Assembly (NCBI GenBank): GCA_963795055.1
Contig: CAWCGJ010000015.1
Span: 62,001-126,000 of the forward strand
Source: JASHPR01 sp963795055
Lineage (GTDB): Bacteria; Actinomycetota; Actinomycetes; Streptosporangiales; Streptosporangiaceae
Direction: 5' to 3'
Length of the DNA stretch: 64,000 nucleotides
Part shown: piece after piece, positions 1 to 7,592 of the stretch
Layout: every line of letters begins with the position of its first letter
Numbering within the stretch: position 1 is the first letter of the stretch
Notes under the pieces: model-generated
Databases searched by the model: none
Told to the model about the DNA's origin: nothing
What the model saw: the letters and a program-made list of their open reading frames with translations, nothing else
Translations under genes and position numbers: made by a program

Positions 1-745
1 TCTTGGACGGGTCCTTGGTCTCCTCGTTGACCGACAGGGCGGTGTCCCAGCCCCAGTAGATGAACACCATCAGGATCAGCCCGGAGGCGAAGGCGCTGAA
101 CGGCATGCCGAAGGGGTTGAGCCAGGAGGCGCTGGGCGGCACCGAGCCGGCCGGGTGGTGCCCGGTGCCGACCCGCACCAGCGCGACGACGGAGAAGATC
201 AGCAGCATGCCGACCTCGATCGACAGCAGCGCCTTCTGGAAGTTGGCCGAGACCTCGATGCCGCGGTAGCAGATATAGGTCATGGCCACGATCCACAGCA
301 CGCCGACGAGCAGCACCCAGCTGCTCGCCGGGTTGTCGCCGATGCCGTGGGCGTTGAACAGCAGGAAGATGTACTGGCCGGCCACCTGGGCCAGGCTCGC
401 CATGACCAGGATGTCGGCGGCGACGATCGCCCAGCCGCCGGTCCACCCCCAGCCGGGGTTGAACGCCCGGGTCGCCCAGGTGAACGTGGTGCCGCAGTCC
501 GGGTCGGCCTTGTTCATCTCGTTGTAGCCGATCGAGGCGAACAGCATCGGGATGAACGCCGCGACGGCGATCGCCGGGGATTTGAGCCCGACGGCGACGA
601 CGATGAGCCCCAGCGTCGCGGCCAGGCTGTAGGCCGGGGCGACCGACGCGGTCGCGATCACCGTGCTGGAGATCAGCCCGAGGGCACCGGACTTGAGGCC
701 CTTCTCGGCAACCTGCTCACCGGGCTGGGTTTGGATGGCGGCCAT
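1..745 (-). CDS. APC-family amino acid/polyamine permease (C-terminus outside window)
   Basis: Integral membrane transporter of the amino acid-polyamine-organocation superfamily. About 248 N-terminal residues are in view. A short hydrophilic N-terminus runs into the family-typical first helix (SSTVIATASVAPAYSLAATL), followed by strongly hydrophobic segments and the loop GTTFTWATRAFNPGWGW, which is typical of actinobacterial APC permeases. The ATG at 745 is preceded by a good AGGAGAGG ribosome site. The upstream gap holds two 24-bp tandem operator-like repeats. The gene diverges from a saccharopine-dehydrogenase-like gene and an aminoaldehyde dehydrogenase, so uptake of an amine or basic amino acid is a reasonable guess. 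The substrate cannot be read from sequence. The gene continues past base 1. Confidence 0.88.
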   Translation of the reverse strand, partial: MAAIQTQPGEQVAEKGLKSGALGLISSTVIATASVAPAYSLAATLGLIVVAVGLKSPAIAVAAFIPMLFASIGYNEMNKADPDCGTTFTWATRAFNPGWGWTGGWAIVAADILVMASLAQVAGQYIFLLFNAHGIGDNPASSWVLLVGVLWIVAMTYICYRGIEVSANFQKALLSIEVGMLLIFSVVALVRVGTGHHPAGSVPPSASWLNPFGMPFSAFASGLILMVFIYWGWDTALSVNEETKDPSK

Positions 746-829
746 GGCTTACCTCTCCTGGCAGCGACCCGGCGGCACCGGGTCGGACGCGGGCCGGACG
801 CTGCGCCCCGCTCGTCCGGTTGCGATGAT

Positions 830-877
830 TTAAGCATCTAGATTGTGCGCAAGTTAAGCACCTAGATTGTGCGCAAG
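830..877. repeat. Two perfect-length 24-bp tandem repeats, operator-like
   Basis: Bases 830-853 and 854-877 are head-to-tail copies that differ at one position (T/C at the seventh base). Each contains TTGTGCGCAA, an imperfect palindrome (8 of 10 positions match its reverse complement) flanked by A+T. Two sites at a 24-bp period, close to two helical turns, in a divergent promoter region suggest cooperative repressor binding. The core resembles MarR/OhrR-type operators of actinobacteria, but that assignment is inference. No regulator gene is visible nearby. Confidence 0.6.
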
Positions 878-984
878 CACCCTGGTGCGACGGTTCTAGC
901 ATGAATCGCCCCTGACGGCAACGATTTCAGTTGTAACAGGTGTGTACCACTACTGGTCCCAGCCGTGTCAGAGTGGGCCTGGTC

Positions 985-990
985 TAGGAT
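985..990 (+). promoter_or_regulatory. -10 box (TAGGAT) of a leaderless transcript
   Basis: TAGGAT lies 7 nt before the ATG at 998. This places the likely transcription start at or beside the start codon. No Shine-Dalgarno sequence precedes the ATG. No clear -35 is seen. Confidence 0.55.
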
Positions 991-997
991 CGGCTGC

Positions 998-2221
998 ATG
1001 AGCATCCGCCGGGTACTTCTCGTGGGCGCCGGCGGCGTCGGAACGGCATTTGCCCGGATTGCCGCTCGCCGCCGGTTCGCCGATCTGGTCATCGCCGACT
1101 ACGACCTGAGCCGGGCCCAGCGTGCCGCCGAGGCGGCACCCGACCGGTACACCGCCGTCCAGCTTGACGCGCGCGACGAGCAGGCCATCGCGGCCCTGCT
1201 GGCCGAGCACGGCTGCGACGCGCTCATGAACGCCACCGACCCCCGCTTCGTGATGCCGCAGTTCCGCGCCGCGCTCCAGGCCGGCGTGATCTACCTGGAC
1301 ATGGCCATGTCACTGTCTCATCCCGACCAGGATGAGCCCTACGCCAAGACTGGTGTCAAGCTCGGCGACGACCAGTTCGCCCTGGCCGATCAGTGGGAAG
1401 AGCGCGGGCAGCTGGCCCTGGCGGGCATCGGCGTGGAACCCGGCCTGTCCGACATATTCGCCCGGCACGCGGCCGACACGATGTTCAGCGAGATCGACGA
1501 GGCCGGCGTCAGGGACGGGGCCAACCTGACCGTGGCCGGCTACGACTTCGCGCCCACGTTCTCGATCTGGACCACGATCGAGGAATGCCTCAACCCGCCG
1601 GTGATCTGGGAGGCCGGCCGGGGCTGGTTCACCACCCCGCCGTTCAGCGAGCCCGAGACGTTCGTCTTCCCGGCCGGGATCGGCCCGGTCGAGTGCGTCA
1701 ACGTGGAGCACGAGGAGGTGCTGCTCATCCCCCGCTGGGTGCAGGCGCGGCGGGTGACGTTCAAGTACGGGCTGGGCGAGGAGTTCATCGGCGTGCTGCA
1801 GACCCTGCACAAGCTCGGGCTGGACTCCACCGACCCGGTCACGGTCGGCGGCCAGCCCGTGTCCCCGCGCGACGTGGTCGCCGCTTGCCTGCCGGACCCG
1901 GCCACGCTCGGCCCCAAGATGACCGGCCTGACCTGCGCGGGCACCTGGGTGACCGGCACCGGCACCGATGGCGCGCCGCGCGAGGTCTACCTGCACCACG
2001 TCGTGGACAACGCGTGGTCCATGGCCGAGTACGGGTCCCAGGCCGTGGTCTGGCAGACCGCCGTCAACCCGGTCGTGGCGCTGGAGCTGCTCGACTCGGG
2101 CGCCTGGTCCGGCACCGGCGTGCTCGGGCCCGAGGCGCTGCCCGCCGGGCCTTTCCTCGACCTGCTCACCGACTACGGCTCGCCGTGGGCGTGCGAGGAA
2201 CGGACGCCCGCGGGTAGGTAA
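998..2221 (+). CDS. Saccharopine dehydrogenase-family oxidoreductase
   Basis: NAD(P)-dependent enzyme of the saccharopine/carboxynorspermidine dehydrogenase family, 407 aa, probably cytosolic. The Rossmann motif GAGGVG is at residues 10-15 and is followed by the family segments NATDPRFVMPQF, YLDMAMSL and GIGVEPGLSD. The C-terminal substrate domain follows. An in-frame ATG 33 bases upstream exists, but the ATG at 998 starts directly at the Rossmann strand and sits 7 nt behind a TAGGAT box, so I chose it. The aminoaldehyde dehydrogenase follows after 31 bp. Together they suggest oxidation or reduction of a lysine- or polyamine-derived adduct. The exact substrate is unknown, and the family is often over-annotated as lysine biosynthesis. 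Confidence 0.85.
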   Translation: MSIRRVLLVGAGGVGTAFARIAARRRFADLVIADYDLSRAQRAAEAAPDRYTAVQLDARDEQAIAALLAEHGCDALMNATDPRFVMPQFRAALQAGVIYLDMAMSLSHPDQDEPYAKTGVKLGDDQFALADQWEERGQLALAGIGVEPGLSDIFARHAADTMFSEIDEAGVRDGANLTVAGYDFAPTFSIWTTIEECLNPPVIWEAGRGWFTTPPFSEPETFVFPAGIGPVECVNVEHEEVLLIPRWVQARRVTFKYGLGEEFIGVLQTLHKLGLDSTDPVTVGGQPVSPRDVVAACLPDPATLGPKMTGLTCAGTWVTGTGTDGAPREVYLHHVVDNAWSMAEYGSQAVVWQTAVNPVVALELLDSGAWSGTGVLGPEALPAGPFLDLLTDYGSPWACEERTPAGR

Positions 2222-2252
2222 CCGCCAACAAATCCCCATAACGGAGGGCCTC

Positions 2253-3680
2253 GTGAAGAACGACCTGCAGAACTTCGTCGGCGGGCGCGACACGGACTTC
2301 GCCCACGACGAGCGCTCCGACGTGATCAACCCGAGTACCGGGGAGGTCTTCACCACCGCGCCGGTATCCCGCGAGGCTGAGGTCACCGCCGCGTTCGCCG
2401 CGGCCAGCGACGCGTTCGAGGGCTGGCGGAACACCACCCCGGCCGAGCGCAGCCTGGCGCTGCTGAAGATCGCGGACACGATCGAGGAGAAGGCCGACCA
2501 GCTGGTCGCCGTCGAGTCGGAGAACACCGGCAAGCCGATCGCGCTCACCCTGTCCGAGGAAATCCCGCCGATGGTGGACCAGATCCGGTTCTTCGCCGGC
2601 GCCGCGCGGATGCTGCAGGGCCTGTCGGCCGGGGAGTACATGTCCGGGTTCACCTCGTTCACCCGCCGGGAGCCGATCGGGGTCTGCGCCGCGGTGACGC
2701 CGTGGAACTACCCGATGATGATGGCCGTCTGGAAGTGGGCGCCCGCGCTCGCGGCCGGCAACACGATGGTGCTCAAGCCGTCGGACACCACCCCGGCCTC
2801 CACGGTGCTGATGGCGCAGCTGATGAGCGAGCACCTGCCGCCCGGGGTGTTCAACGTGGTCTGCGGTGACCGGGACACCGGCCGGCTGCTGATCTCGCAC
2901 CCGGTGCCGCAGATGGTGTCGATCACCGGCAGCGTGCGCGCGGGCCGGGAGGTGGCGGCCGCGGCCGCCCCCGGGCTGAAGCGGGTGCACCTGGAGCTGG
3001 GCGGCAAGGCCCCGGTCGTGATCTTCGACGACGCGGACCCGGCCAAGGCGGCCGAGGCGATCGCGATCGCCGGGTACTTCAACGCCGGCCAGGACTGCAC
3101 CGCGGCGACCCGGGTGCTGACCGGCCTGCGCGTGCACGACGAGTTCGTGGACGCGCTGGTCGAGCAGGCCCAGAACCAGACCGTGGGCGGCCCGGACGTC
3201 ACGGACGCGGATTTCGGCCCGCTGAACAACGAGAACCAGCTGGACCGGGTGTCCGGGTTCATCCAGCGGCTGCCGGACAACGCCCGGGTGCTGACCGGCG
3301 GCAAGCAGACCGGCGACCGCGGCTACTTCTTCGAGCCCACCGTGGTCGACGGGGCGTACCAGAGCGACGAGATCATCCAGAACGAGGTGTTCGGCCCGGT
3401 GATCACCGTGCAGCGGTTCGACGACGAGGACGAGGCGGTGCGCTGGGCCAACGACACCGAATACGGGCTGGCCTCGTCGGTGTGGACCGCCGACCACGGC
3501 CGGGCCATGCGGGTGTCGCGGCGGCTGGACTTCGGCTGCGTGTGGATCAACACCCACATCCCGCTGGTGGCCGAGATGCCGCACGGCGGCTTCAAGCAGT
3601 CCGGCTACGGCAAGGACCTGTCGATGTACGGCTTCGAGGATTACACCCGCGTCAAGCACGTGATGTCCGCGCTCGACTGA
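2253..3680 (+). CDS. Aldehyde dehydrogenase, gamma-aminobutyraldehyde type
   Basis: NAD-dependent ALDH of 475 aa that would oxidise an omega-aminoaldehyde (for example 4-aminobutanal from putrescine) to the amino acid. Catalytic features are visible: PWNYP with N152, LELGG with E248, and the nucleophile C282 in GQDCTAATR. The C-terminal signature MPHGGFKQSGYGKDLSMYG is characteristic of the PatD/YdcW-like aminobutyraldehyde group. The GTG start at 2253 was chosen because GGAGGG lies 5-10 nt upstream and the family N-terminus aligns there; the open frame extends further upstream only as a shadow of the preceding gene. It probably forms an operon with the upstream dehydrogenase. The subfamily assignment is by similarity and was not computed. 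Confidence 0.9.
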   Translation: MKNDLQNFVGGRDTDFAHDERSDVINPSTGEVFTTAPVSREAEVTAAFAAASDAFEGWRNTTPAERSLALLKIADTIEEKADQLVAVESENTGKPIALTLSEEIPPMVDQIRFFAGAARMLQGLSAGEYMSGFTSFTRREPIGVCAAVTPWNYPMMMAVWKWAPALAAGNTMVLKPSDTTPASTVLMAQLMSEHLPPGVFNVVCGDRDTGRLLISHPVPQMVSITGSVRAGREVAAAAAPGLKRVHLELGGKAPVVIFDDADPAKAAEAIAIAGYFNAGQDCTAATRVLTGLRVHDEFVDALVEQAQNQTVGGPDVTDADFGPLNNENQLDRVSGFIQRLPDNARVLTGGKQTGDRGYFFEPTVVDGAYQSDEIIQNEVFGPVITVQRFDDEDEAVRWANDTEYGLASSVWTADHGRAMRVSRRLDFGCVWINTHIPLVAEMPHGGFKQSGYGKDLSMYGFEDYTRVKHVMSALD

Positions 3681-3712
3681 TCCGCGGGGATACGGCGTCC
3701 GCGCCCTCCGCG

Positions 3713-3718
3713 TAGGGT
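3713..3718 (+). promoter_or_regulatory. -10 box (TAGGGT) of a leaderless transcript
   Basis: TAGGGT lies 8 nt before the GTG start at 3727 of the RNase Z gene. No ribosome-binding site is present in the gap. Confidence 0.5.
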
Positions 3719-3726
3719 CGGATGCC

Positions 3727-4665
3727 GTGTCCCCGCGCGAGCTTGTGATCTTTGGCACGGCGAGCCAGGCACCCACGCGCTGCCGCAGCCACAACGGCTA
3801 CCTGCTGCGCTGGGACGGCGAGGGCCTGCTGTTCGACCCGGGCGAGGGAACCCAGCGGCAGATGCTGTTCGCCGGGGTCACCGCGAGCCAGGTCACCCGC
3901 ATCTGCATCACCCACTTCCACGGTGATCACTGCCTGGGCCTGCCGGGCGTGCTGCAGCGGATGTCCCTGGACCGGGTCCGCCACGTCGTGGAGGCCTGCT
4001 ACCCGGCGGACAGCCGGGAGGTCTTCGCCCGGCTGCGGCACGCGGCCCTGTTCCGCGAGGCGGTCAGCCTGCGCGAGCGGCCGGTCGACGGCGACGGGCC
4101 GGTGACCGGGACAGCGGAGTTCGCCCTGGAGGCCAGGAAGCTGTCGCACAGCGTGCCGACCGTCGGGTACCGCCTGACCGAGTCCGACGGGCGGCGGATG
4201 CTCCCGGAGAAGCTGGCCGCGCTGGGCGTCGCCGGCCCCGACGTCGGGCGCCTGCAGCGCCTGGGCCGCCTCGCCCTCGACGGCCGGCTGGTGACCGTGG
4301 AGCAGGTGAGCGAGCCGAGACCGGGCCAGCGGTTCGCGTTCATCATGGACACCCGGCTGTGCGACGCCGCGTTCGCGCTCGCCGACCGGGCGGACATGGT
4401 GGTCTGCGAGTCCACGTTCGCCGAAACGGAGGCCGCGCTGGCCCGCGAGTACGGACACCTGACCGCCGGGCAGGCCGGCCGCATCGCGGCCGAGTCCGGG
4501 GCACGGCTGCTCGTGCTCACGCATTTCTCACAGCGCTACCCGGTGAGCGACGGCCAGCGGCTGGCCGCCGAGGCGGCGGCGGTGTTCGGCGGCGAGGTCG
4601 TGGCGGCCCGGGACCTGGACCGGGTTCCGGTCCCGCGCCGCCGCCCTGCGGCGGGCGAGCCCTAG
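3727..4665 (+). CDS. rnz: Ribonuclease Z
   Basis: Zinc-dependent metallo-beta-lactamase-fold endoribonuclease that removes the 3' trailer of tRNA precursors; 312 aa, the normal length of the short bacterial form. The N-terminal strand ends in GTASQAPT, the variant of the usual GTGSAVPT. The metal motif THFHGDH spans residues 62-68. Later ligands lie in LSHSVPTVGYRL, the DTRLCD region and LTHFSQRY, in the expected order. The GTG start follows a TAGGGT box by 8 nt, suggesting a leaderless message. Its stop codon overlaps the stop of the convergent aldehyde dehydrogenase by 4 bp. Confidence 0.92.
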   Translation: MSPRELVIFGTASQAPTRCRSHNGYLLRWDGEGLLFDPGEGTQRQMLFAGVTASQVTRICITHFHGDHCLGLPGVLQRMSLDRVRHVVEACYPADSREVFARLRHAALFREAVSLRERPVDGDGPVTGTAEFALEARKLSHSVPTVGYRLTESDGRRMLPEKLAALGVAGPDVGRLQRLGRLALDGRLVTVEQVSEPRPGQRFAFIMDTRLCDAAFALADRADMVVCESTFAETEAALAREYGHLTAGQAGRIAAESGARLLVLTHFSQRYPVSDGQRLAAEAAAVFGGEVVAARDLDRVPVPRRRPAAGEP

Positions 4666-6122
4666 AACGGGTACGCGGGCAGGTCGCCGCGGATGGTGAC
4701 CCACTGAGTCTCGGTGAAGGCCTCCAGGTTGGCACGCGGCCCGCCGAGCCGCCCGCCGTTGCCGGACGCGCCGACGCCGCCGAACGGGATCGTGGCCTCG
4801 TCGGCGACGGTCTGGTCGTTGATGTGCACCAGGCCGGCCGGGATCCGCTCGGCGATCTCCAGGCCCTGGTAGACGTCCCTGGTCAGGATGCCCAGCGACA
4901 GCCCGTACTCGGTGCCCGCCGCCAGCTCGACGGCCTCGTCGATCGAGTCGAAGCCGACCACGGGCGCCACCGGGCCGAAGATCTCCTCGGCGTAGGCCGG
5001 GGCCGACGTGGGTACGTCGGCGAGCACGGTCGGGCGGTAGAAGAGCCCCTCGTAGCTGCCGCCGGTCAGCAGCGCGGCGCCCGCGTCCACGCTGGCGGTG
5101 ACGATCCGGTGCACGTTGTCGCGCTGCCGCTCATCTATCAGCGGCCCCAGCGCAACCTGGCCGGTGAACGGGTCGCCGACCGGCAGGTGCTCGGCCCGGG
5201 CGGCCAGGGCCGAGGCGTAGTCCTTGGCGATGGAGCTGTGCACCAGGTGGCGGCTGGTCGACATGCAGATCTGGCCCTGGTGGATGAACGAGCCGAACGC
5301 GCCGACCGAGGTGGCCCGGTCCACGTCCACGTCGTCCAGCACGATCAGCGCCGAGTTCCCGCCCAGCTCCAGGTGCACGCGCTTGAGGTGCTCGCCGGCC
5401 AGCCGGGCCACGGCCCGGCCGGCCTTCGTGGACCCGGTGAACGCGATGATCCGGACGTCGGGGTCGGTGACCAGCGCCTCGCCGGCGTCCGCGCCGCCGG
5501 GCAGCACGTGCAGCACGCCGCCGGGCAGCCCGGCCCGCTCGAACATCTCGGCCAGCAGCGCACCGCCGGTGACCGAGGTGCGCGGGTCCGGCTTCAGGAT
5601 CACGGTATTGCCCAGCGCCAGCGCGGGCGCGACCGACCGGATGGCCAGGATCGTGGGCACGTTGAACGGCGCGATGACGCCGACCACCCCGGCCGGCACC
5701 CGGCGCGCCATGCTCAGCTGCGGCTGCGGCGTGCGCAGCAGCTCGCCGTATGGCTGGGAGGCCAGGGCCGCGGCCTCGTAGCACTCGTCGGCCGACACCT
5801 GGACCTGCAGGTCGCCCAGGGGCGGGATCGCTCCGGTCTCCCGCGACAGCCAGGTCTTGATCTCATCGGCGTGCTCGTGCCACATATCGCCCGCGCGGCG
5901 CAGCACCGCGGCCCGCTCGCCGTACGGGACCGCGGCCCAGGCCGGCTGGGCCTCCCGGGCCCGCTGCGCGGCCGCGCGCACGTCGGCCGGGGTCGCCCGG
6001 CCGATCCGGCCCAGTTCCGCGCCGGTCGCGGGCTCGGTGACCGGGTAGTCACCGCCGGAACCCTCGGTCCAGCCGCCGGTGTAGATCTTGCCGTGCCAGG
6101 CGCCCGAGTCCAGCAGCCCCAT
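4662..6122 (-). CDS. Aldehyde dehydrogenase, benzaldehyde/vanillin-dehydrogenase-like
   Basis: NAD(P)-dependent ALDH, 486 aa. N154 lies in PFNVP, E252 in LELGGNSALI and the nucleophile C286 in HQGQICMSTSR. The motif GQICMSTSRH and the C-terminus FGGVGASGNGGRLGG resemble aromatic aldehyde dehydrogenases (benzaldehyde, vanillin, salicylaldehyde) rather than the polyamine type at 2253. The ATG at 6122 lies about 10 nt after a weak GAGGGTG. The gene is convergent with rnz (4-bp overlap) and has no same-strand partner, so its substrate is open. Confidence 0.88.
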   Translation of the reverse strand: MGLLDSGAWHGKIYTGGWTEGSGGDYPVTEPATGAELGRIGRATPADVRAAAQRAREAQPAWAAVPYGERAAVLRRAGDMWHEHADEIKTWLSRETGAIPPLGDLQVQVSADECYEAAALASQPYGELLRTPQPQLSMARRVPAGVVGVIAPFNVPTILAIRSVAPALALGNTVILKPDPRTSVTGGALLAEMFERAGLPGGVLHVLPGGADAGEALVTDPDVRIIAFTGSTKAGRAVARLAGEHLKRVHLELGGNSALIVLDDVDVDRATSVGAFGSFIHQGQICMSTSRHLVHSSIAKDYASALAARAEHLPVGDPFTGQVALGPLIDERQRDNVHRIVTASVDAGAALLTGGSYEGLFYRPTVLADVPTSAPAYAEEIFGPVAPVVGFDSIDEAVELAAGTEYGLSLGILTRDVYQGLEIAERIPAGLVHINDQTVADEATIPFGGVGASGNGGRLGGPRANLEAFTETQWVTIRGDLPAYPF

Positions 6123-6272
6123 GGAGCACCCTCGCCTTCTCCGTCAGCCGGTGCACCGCGCAGGTGCACGCTGTGCGACCGCCTGTCCGCTATCCGGTCG
6201 CCCTTGTCCGATCATCGCCGGTCGTGTCGGCGGCTTGTCAACCGCTTCACCGGATATTCGCCCAGTAAGATC

Positions 6273-6998
6273 ATGAACGTGCTCGACGACGCTGAGGTCA
6301 GCCAGATCCTGGTCATTGCCGCCCACCCGGACGACGTGGATTTCGGCTCCGCGGGAACGGTCGCCCGCTGGACCGCCGCCGGGATCGAGGTCATCTACTG
6401 CATCGTCACCGACGGCGACGCGGGCGGCAGCGACCCGGGCATCTCGCGCGCCGACATGGCCGCGCTGCGCCGCGAGGAGCAGACGGCGGCGGCTGGCCAG
6501 GTGGGCGTGCGCGACCTGCGGTTCCTCGGTTACCCGGACGGCCGGGTGGAGGCCACCCTGGCGCTGCGCCGGGATCTGGCCCGGGTGATCAGGCAGGTCC
6601 GCCCGCAGCGGGTGGTCTGCCCGTCGCCGGAGCGCAACTACTTCCGGCTCGGCATCGGCCACCCCGATCACCGCGCGGTCGGCTCCGCGGCCCTGGATGC
6701 CGTGTACCCGGATGCCCGCAACCCGTTCGCGTTCCCCGAGCTCCTGGCCGACGAGGGCCTGGAAGCCTGGATCGTACCCGAGGTCTGGATCAGCGGCACC
6801 GGCACGCCCACGCACTACGTGGACGTGACCGAAACCTTCCCGCAGAAGATCGCGGCCCTCAAGTCCCACGCGAGCCAGGTCGGGCAGCGGGACGGCCTCG
6901 AGGGCTTCCTGCGCGATCGCCTGGCCCGGGCGGGGGCCCAGGCCGGGCTGCCCGAGGGCCACCTGGCCGAGGGTTACCAGGTCATCGACGTCGGGTAA
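6273..6998 (+). CDS. PIG-L (LmbE-like) deacetylase family protein
   Basis: Zinc-dependent N-acetyl hydrolase fold, 241 aa. The diagnostic AHPDD motif is at residues 17-21, directly after the first beta strand, and a second metal motif, GHPDHRAVG, follows. This family includes the mycothiol enzymes MshB and Mca and assorted sugar or antibiotic deacetylases. The protein is shorter than typical Mca (about 290 aa), so I do not assign a mycothiol role. The ATG at 6273 begins just before the conserved strand; the open frame further upstream is an antisense shadow. No clear ribosome site is seen. The gene stands alone ahead of the molybdenum-hydroxylase operon. Confidence 0.85.
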   Translation: MNVLDDAEVSQILVIAAHPDDVDFGSAGTVARWTAAGIEVIYCIVTDGDAGGSDPGISRADMAALRREEQTAAAGQVGVRDLRFLGYPDGRVEATLALRRDLARVIRQVRPQRVVCPSPERNYFRLGIGHPDHRAVGSAALDAVYPDARNPFAFPELLADEGLEAWIVPEVWISGTGTPTHYVDVTETFPQKIAALKSHASQVGQRDGLEGFLRDRLARAGAQAGLPEGHLAEGYQVIDVG

Positions 6999-7078
6999 CC
7001 GCCGGACAAATACCGACCCATCCCCAGGTGCCTGGCCGGCCGCGCACCCCGGGTCTGGTGCGCGGGCGCCGGCGGTCC

Positions 7079-7100
7079 TAGGTTTGCCTCAGGCGCAAAC
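7079..7100 (+). promoter_or_regulatory. Probable promoter/operator of the molybdenum-hydroxylase operon
   Basis: TAGGTT at 7079-7084 fits a -10 element and overlaps an inverted repeat, GTTTGC-N7-GCAAAC (7082-7100), that would cover the transcription start. GAGGAG (around 7111-7117) then precedes the ATG at 7125. This looks like a repressor site, but no cognate regulator is visible. Confidence 0.4.
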
Positions 7101-7124
7101 TGCCCTCTCCACTGCGAGGAGCCC

Positions 7125-7592
7125 ATGACGCAAATAACCGTCACGGTCGACGGCACCAGCTACGTCGACAACGTCGAACCCCGAATGCTGCTGGTCCACT
7201 ACCTCCGAGAGGTCGTGGGCAAGACCGGAACGCCGATCGGATGCGACACCTCCAACTGCGGTGCCTGCACCGTGCTGATGAACGGCGTCTCGGTCAAGAG
7301 CTGTGCCGTGCTGGCCGTCCAGGCGGACGGCGCCGACATCACCACCATCGAGGGCCTCGCGAACGGAGAGTGGCATCCGCTGCAGCGGGCCTTCCACGAG
7401 GAGCACGCGCTGCAGTGCGGCTACTGCACGCCGGGAATGATCATGGCGGCCACGGACCTGCTGCGGGACAACCCACACCCCAGCGAGCAGGAGATCCGCG
7501 ACGGGCTGGAGGGCAACCTCTGCCGCTGTACCGGCTACGAGAATATCGTCCGCGCCGTGCGGCGCGCGGCCGAGGCGGGAGTGAAGCCATGA
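7125..7592 (+). CDS. Molybdenum hydroxylase small subunit, two [2Fe-2S] clusters (CoxS-like)
   Basis: Electron-transfer subunit of xanthine-oxidase-family hydroxylases, 155 aa, the usual length. The N-terminal plant-ferredoxin-like cluster uses C40, C45, C48 and C60 (GCDTSNCGACTV). The C-terminal four-helix cluster uses C98, C101, C133 and C135 (QCGYCTPGM and NLCRCTGYENI). It passes electrons from the Mo centre of the large subunit to FAD on the medium subunit. It is the first gene of a small-large-FAD-CoxG-kynureninase operon. Its TGA overlaps the next start as ATGA, indicating translational coupling. Confidence 0.93.
   Translation: MTQITVTVDGTSYVDNVEPRMLLVHYLREVVGKTGTPIGCDTSNCGACTVLMNGVSVKSCAVLAVQADGADITTIEGLANGEWHPLQRAFHEEHALQCGYCTPGMIMAATDLLRDNPHPSEQEIRDGLEGNLCRCTGYENIVRAVRRAAEAGVKP

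Noticed and set aside
4359..6272. Large rightward open frame joined to the PIG-L gene
   Set aside because: The sequence before ATG 6273 is the antisense of the aldehyde dehydrogenase and only becomes protein-like at the PIG-L start.
6273..6998. Mycothiol S-conjugate amidase or MshB
   Set aside because: The metal motifs are shared by the whole PIG-L family, the protein is short, and no mycothiol genes are adjacent.
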